Shown: positions 63,001-64,000 of the stretch, piece after piece
Position numbering within the stretch: position 1 is the stretch's first letter
Layout: every line of letters starts with the position of its first letter
Assembly: GCA_027482185.1 (NCBI GenBank)
Contig: JAIXWF010000019.1
Location: 124,001 to 188,000, forward strand
Source of the DNA: Opitutaceae bacterium
Lineage (GTDB): Bacteria > Verrucomicrobiota > Verrucomicrobiia > Opitutales > Opitutaceae
DNA length: 64,000 bases
Direction: 5' to 3'
Notes under the pieces: model-generated
Databases searched by the model: none
What the model was told of the DNA's origin: nothing
What the model saw: the letters and a program-made list of their open reading frames with translations, nothing else
Program-made: the position numbers and the translations under genes

Positions 63001-63776
63001 GTGCGGAGCTGGACGCTGCCGGTGTTCTTGTTGAGCGCCGCCTGGGCCGCGGTCTGGTTGACGATGCCGGAAGGGCTGCCGAGACCGAAGAGGAGCGAGT
63101 TGGGCCCGCGCGTGATCTCGACCGACTGCGTGTTGTACGAGTCGAACGGGATGCGGTTGTTGGTCGGGAAATAGTTGAGCGAGGCGTCCGGCGCGGCGAG
63201 GCCGCGGATGCGGTTGGACTGGGCGTTCGTCGTGGTGCCGCCGTCGTTGCCCAGGGTGTAGCCAGCGACGGTGTCTTTCGCCGTGCCGCGGTCCGTAATG
63301 GAAGGCGAATACGAGCCGGAGCCCTCGGTGCCGGCCTCGTACTTGAACACGTCGTTGATATCGAGGGAGGCGGTGTCCTCCATCTGCTGCTTCGTGACGA
63401 CGGTGATCGAGGCGGCGAGGTCGCTCAGGTTCGTGTTGAGGCGGCTGCCGGCGAGGGTGTTTTCGGCGAAGTAGCCGGAGTCGCGCGTCGATGTGACGCT
63501 GAAGGGGGAAAGAACGAGCGCGGTTTCACCGGCAGCGCCGGCCGCCGGGGCGGCGGCGGCGGCGGCTTTGGCGGCATCGGCCTGCATCGCGGTGCGTTCG
63601 TCGGGATCGAGGCGGCCGTTGCGGTTGAGATCGTAGCGCGCGAGGTTGCGCGCCTCCTCCGTGGCGGAGGCGCCGGCGGGAGCCTGCTGCGCCCAGGCGG
63701 GCAGCGCGGCCAGCAGCGAGCAGAGCGGAATCAGGGGCAGGCGGCGGACAGGGGACGTTCGGCCGGAGGCATTCAT
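60006..63776 (-). CDS. Large TonB-dependent receptor with N-terminal EF-hand loop
   Basis: A 1256-residue outer-membrane receptor. Signal peptide (MNASGRTSPVRRLPLIPLCSLLAALPAWAQ), then a canonical 12-residue EF-hand loop, D49-L-N-R-N-G-R-L-D-P-D-E60, and an Ala-rich linker before ALVLSPFSVTSTRDSGY (TonB-box region), a plug (LAASITVVTKQQMEDTAS, FGLGSPSGIVNQT) and a long beta barrel ending in FVLTTTLEF (terminal Phe). The barrel is much larger than the usual ~700-800 residues. EF-hands suggest calcium-dependent interaction or sensing. The ATG at 63776 opens the signal peptide; a longer frame upstream lacks such character. Confidence 0.93.
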   Translation of the reverse strand: MNASGRTSPVRRLPLIPLCSLLAALPAWAQQAPAGASATEEARNLARYDLNRNGRLDPDERTAMQADAAKAAAAAAPAAGAAGETALVLSPFSVTSTRDSGYFAENTLAGSRLNTNLSDLAASITVVTKQQMEDTASLDINDVFKYEAGTEGSGSYSPSITDRGTAKDTVAGYTLGNDGGTTTNAQSNRIRGLAAPDASLNYFPTNNRIPFDSYNTQSVEITRGPNSLLFGLGSPSGIVNQTAAQAALNKNTGSVQLRTDHNGSFRSSLALNRSLIKGKLAVYGAFLYNDQQFERKPSRDLTRREFGAVTYKPFSKTVIRGFAEGFENKANRPNFLTPRDQVTPWFQAGRPAYDPTTRTITLLDTGRTVGPYVSNVLSPGYNAALNTILGTGALTNTASPLFLRGIQFDDVSRPVRYIDGGTSVAFFQRNPVLFAPAQTNPATATPTPATLGWTANDPRFAIFERYYATSTNFPNPTATVNGRTFTYGSWQWAGVTDKRIYDWTEYNHAQTNFADLRAGNYNLELEQQLLPNLFFNAGWLRQDIDGIENYTMSQLTGATLQIDANTKLIDGSPNPYFGLPFVTEGTGGGIDTFYSPQTDDNYRAMLAYDLDLSKQNKWLSWMGRHRLLALWTKQEVNRAVERWRNGFVDGDAQGRLRYVPNLSIPGTALWSGTSLKRNYYLAKPGGAQGVVTQSAGYYGNQGWNGPVSSSMQVYNYTTGRFENVQVTEQALFSQAGSFKTRREVDSWNLAAQSYLWGDRIVSTLGLRHDAYRARVTTAGALTDTTGRVVEPALPNATLFSNGVSGHVNRDLVMNRWNRWDELDGDTKTMGFAVRPLRGHAFVSKFAGSDSALNEFLQGLTLYYNQSDNFNPPATFQTDYFLRPLPKPTGKGKDGGFGFNLVKNKLVARVNWYETESLNERTAAAGTLLTRLAYSDTTTGIPWASAVQRIRNGIAGGRTLQQIVSVTNWNTDTVNPVNDQANQQRIYDLIKLPFNYYAGTSVGGTQDSKAKGMEVQLTYNPSNNWTIKFTADKQQTFYKNIAPQYDAWLAERLPVWQTLSAPDIPDFTDANGRRFSLRNFWTGYGYAGVAQIENTDGNTSAQAYFNNVVQSQVGLAKALEGVSAPSQREYRASIITNYRFSQGRLKGFSVGGSQRWESKAAIGFFGKVGDPITAPTVINVADPTRPVYDDGNFYTDLWVGYSRKVMKDRYTLKVQLNVNNAFESGRLLPTAVNFDGSPWAFRIIDPRQFVLTTTLEF

Positions 63777-64000
63777 GGAGGCGTGAGGTTGGAGGGACGG
63801 AAACGGGCACGCGCCTTCGGGGTGGTGACGACTCGCGGCAACGGGGGTGACCGGGAGACGGGGAGAAAGCGCAACGCGAGCGGTACGCGGTGCCCATGGC
63901 GTAGCAACGGCGCCGGGCATCTGACAGTCTGGTGTCCGCGGCGCGGAGCCGCGAAAACGCGGCGAAAATCAACCCTGCGCCGGCGCGTCGGGGGGCTCGG
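63777..64000. other. Upstream region of the TonB receptor gene at the window edge
   Basis: A 224-bp stretch at the right edge, upstream of the minus-strand TonB receptor. No gene, tRNA or repeat is recognised. A TTGATTTTCGCC element near 63960-63975 on the minus strand could be part of a promoter, but no paired -10 is convincing. Confidence 0.3.

Overview
The window is a 64-kb piece of a high-GC bacterial chromosome that most resembles a member of the Verrucomicrobiota, family Opitutaceae or a close relative. This is inferred from gene content, not from a marker alignment: TonB-dependent receptors with an N-terminal EF-hand loop, several Tat-exported Gfo/Idh/MocA oxidoreductases, a secreted sulfatase, LamG and sialidase-like proteins, a Gram-negative envelope set, and the near absence of Shine-Dalgarno sequences. 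I see no tRNA or rRNA genes, CRISPR arrays, insertion sequences or phage genes. It reads as ordinary chromosome, densely packed with about 56 genes.

Layout. 1-5 kb: start of rlmJ, a YhcH-family gene, a DUF4412 protein, a three-domain cyclic-di-AMP synthase (PTS EIIA + PK-C-like + DisA_N), a nuoA without its usual partners and a DUF362-like secreted protein. 4.8-9.5 kb: dnaG, rpoD, a small lipoprotein and tatA with a textbook terminator. 9.6-15 kb (minus strand): a Kef-type antiporter with two RCK_C domains, an EthD-like protein and a Tat-exported molybdenum hydroxylase pair (IorA/IorB-like). 15.2-19.6 kb: the cell-shape operon mreB-mreC-mreD-mrdA. 19.6-24.1 kb (minus): moxR, DUF58, TgpA-like transglutaminase operon. 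24.2-40.5 kb: degradative and surface genes (NTF2-like protein, MTA/purine phosphorylase, propeller lipoprotein, acetylxylan esterase, LamG protein, TIM-barrel isomerase, sialidase-like protein, LtaS/OpgB-like enzyme, two Gfo/Idh/MocA proteins, MBL hydrolase, sulfatase). 40.6-48.4 kb: LysR regulator divergent from a DJ-1-like amidotransferase, NADP-oxidoreductase, serine hydrolase, TspO, Gfo/Idh/MocA, two SDRs and a Lys-rich secreted protein. 48.5-63.8 kb: a TonB receptor, LuxR regulator, peptide-binding lipoprotein, a secreted cyanophycinase-like peptidase overlapping an M20 peptidase, an Ldh-type dehydrogenase, a TMTC-like glycosyltransferase with TPRs, and a very large EF-hand TonB receptor.

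How genes work together. mreBCD-mrdA form the elongasome module. MoxR/DUF58/transglutaminase form a known co-transcribed set. IorA and IorB are translationally coupled subunits of one enzyme. The EIIA-DAC fusion and the Kef/RCK_C antiporter are both plausibly part of potassium control through c-di-AMP. The middle of the window looks like scavenging of sulfated or acetylated glycans.

The most unusual feature is structural. Six of the ten convergent gene junctions carry arrays of 7-8 bp words (of the GTTGAAA, GTTGAGA, CTGTCAG and GAATTGC types), usually arranged as two complementary arms around a 35-60 bp core and flanked by GC-rich hairpins that abut the stop codons. Of the other four junctions, three have spacers under 40 bp and one (tatA/kef) has a canonical terminator. 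Further copies lie in tandem spacers, and one arm appears to have entered the dnaG reading frame. A second pattern is a set of -35/-10-like elements placed so close to start codons that transcripts would be nearly leaderless.
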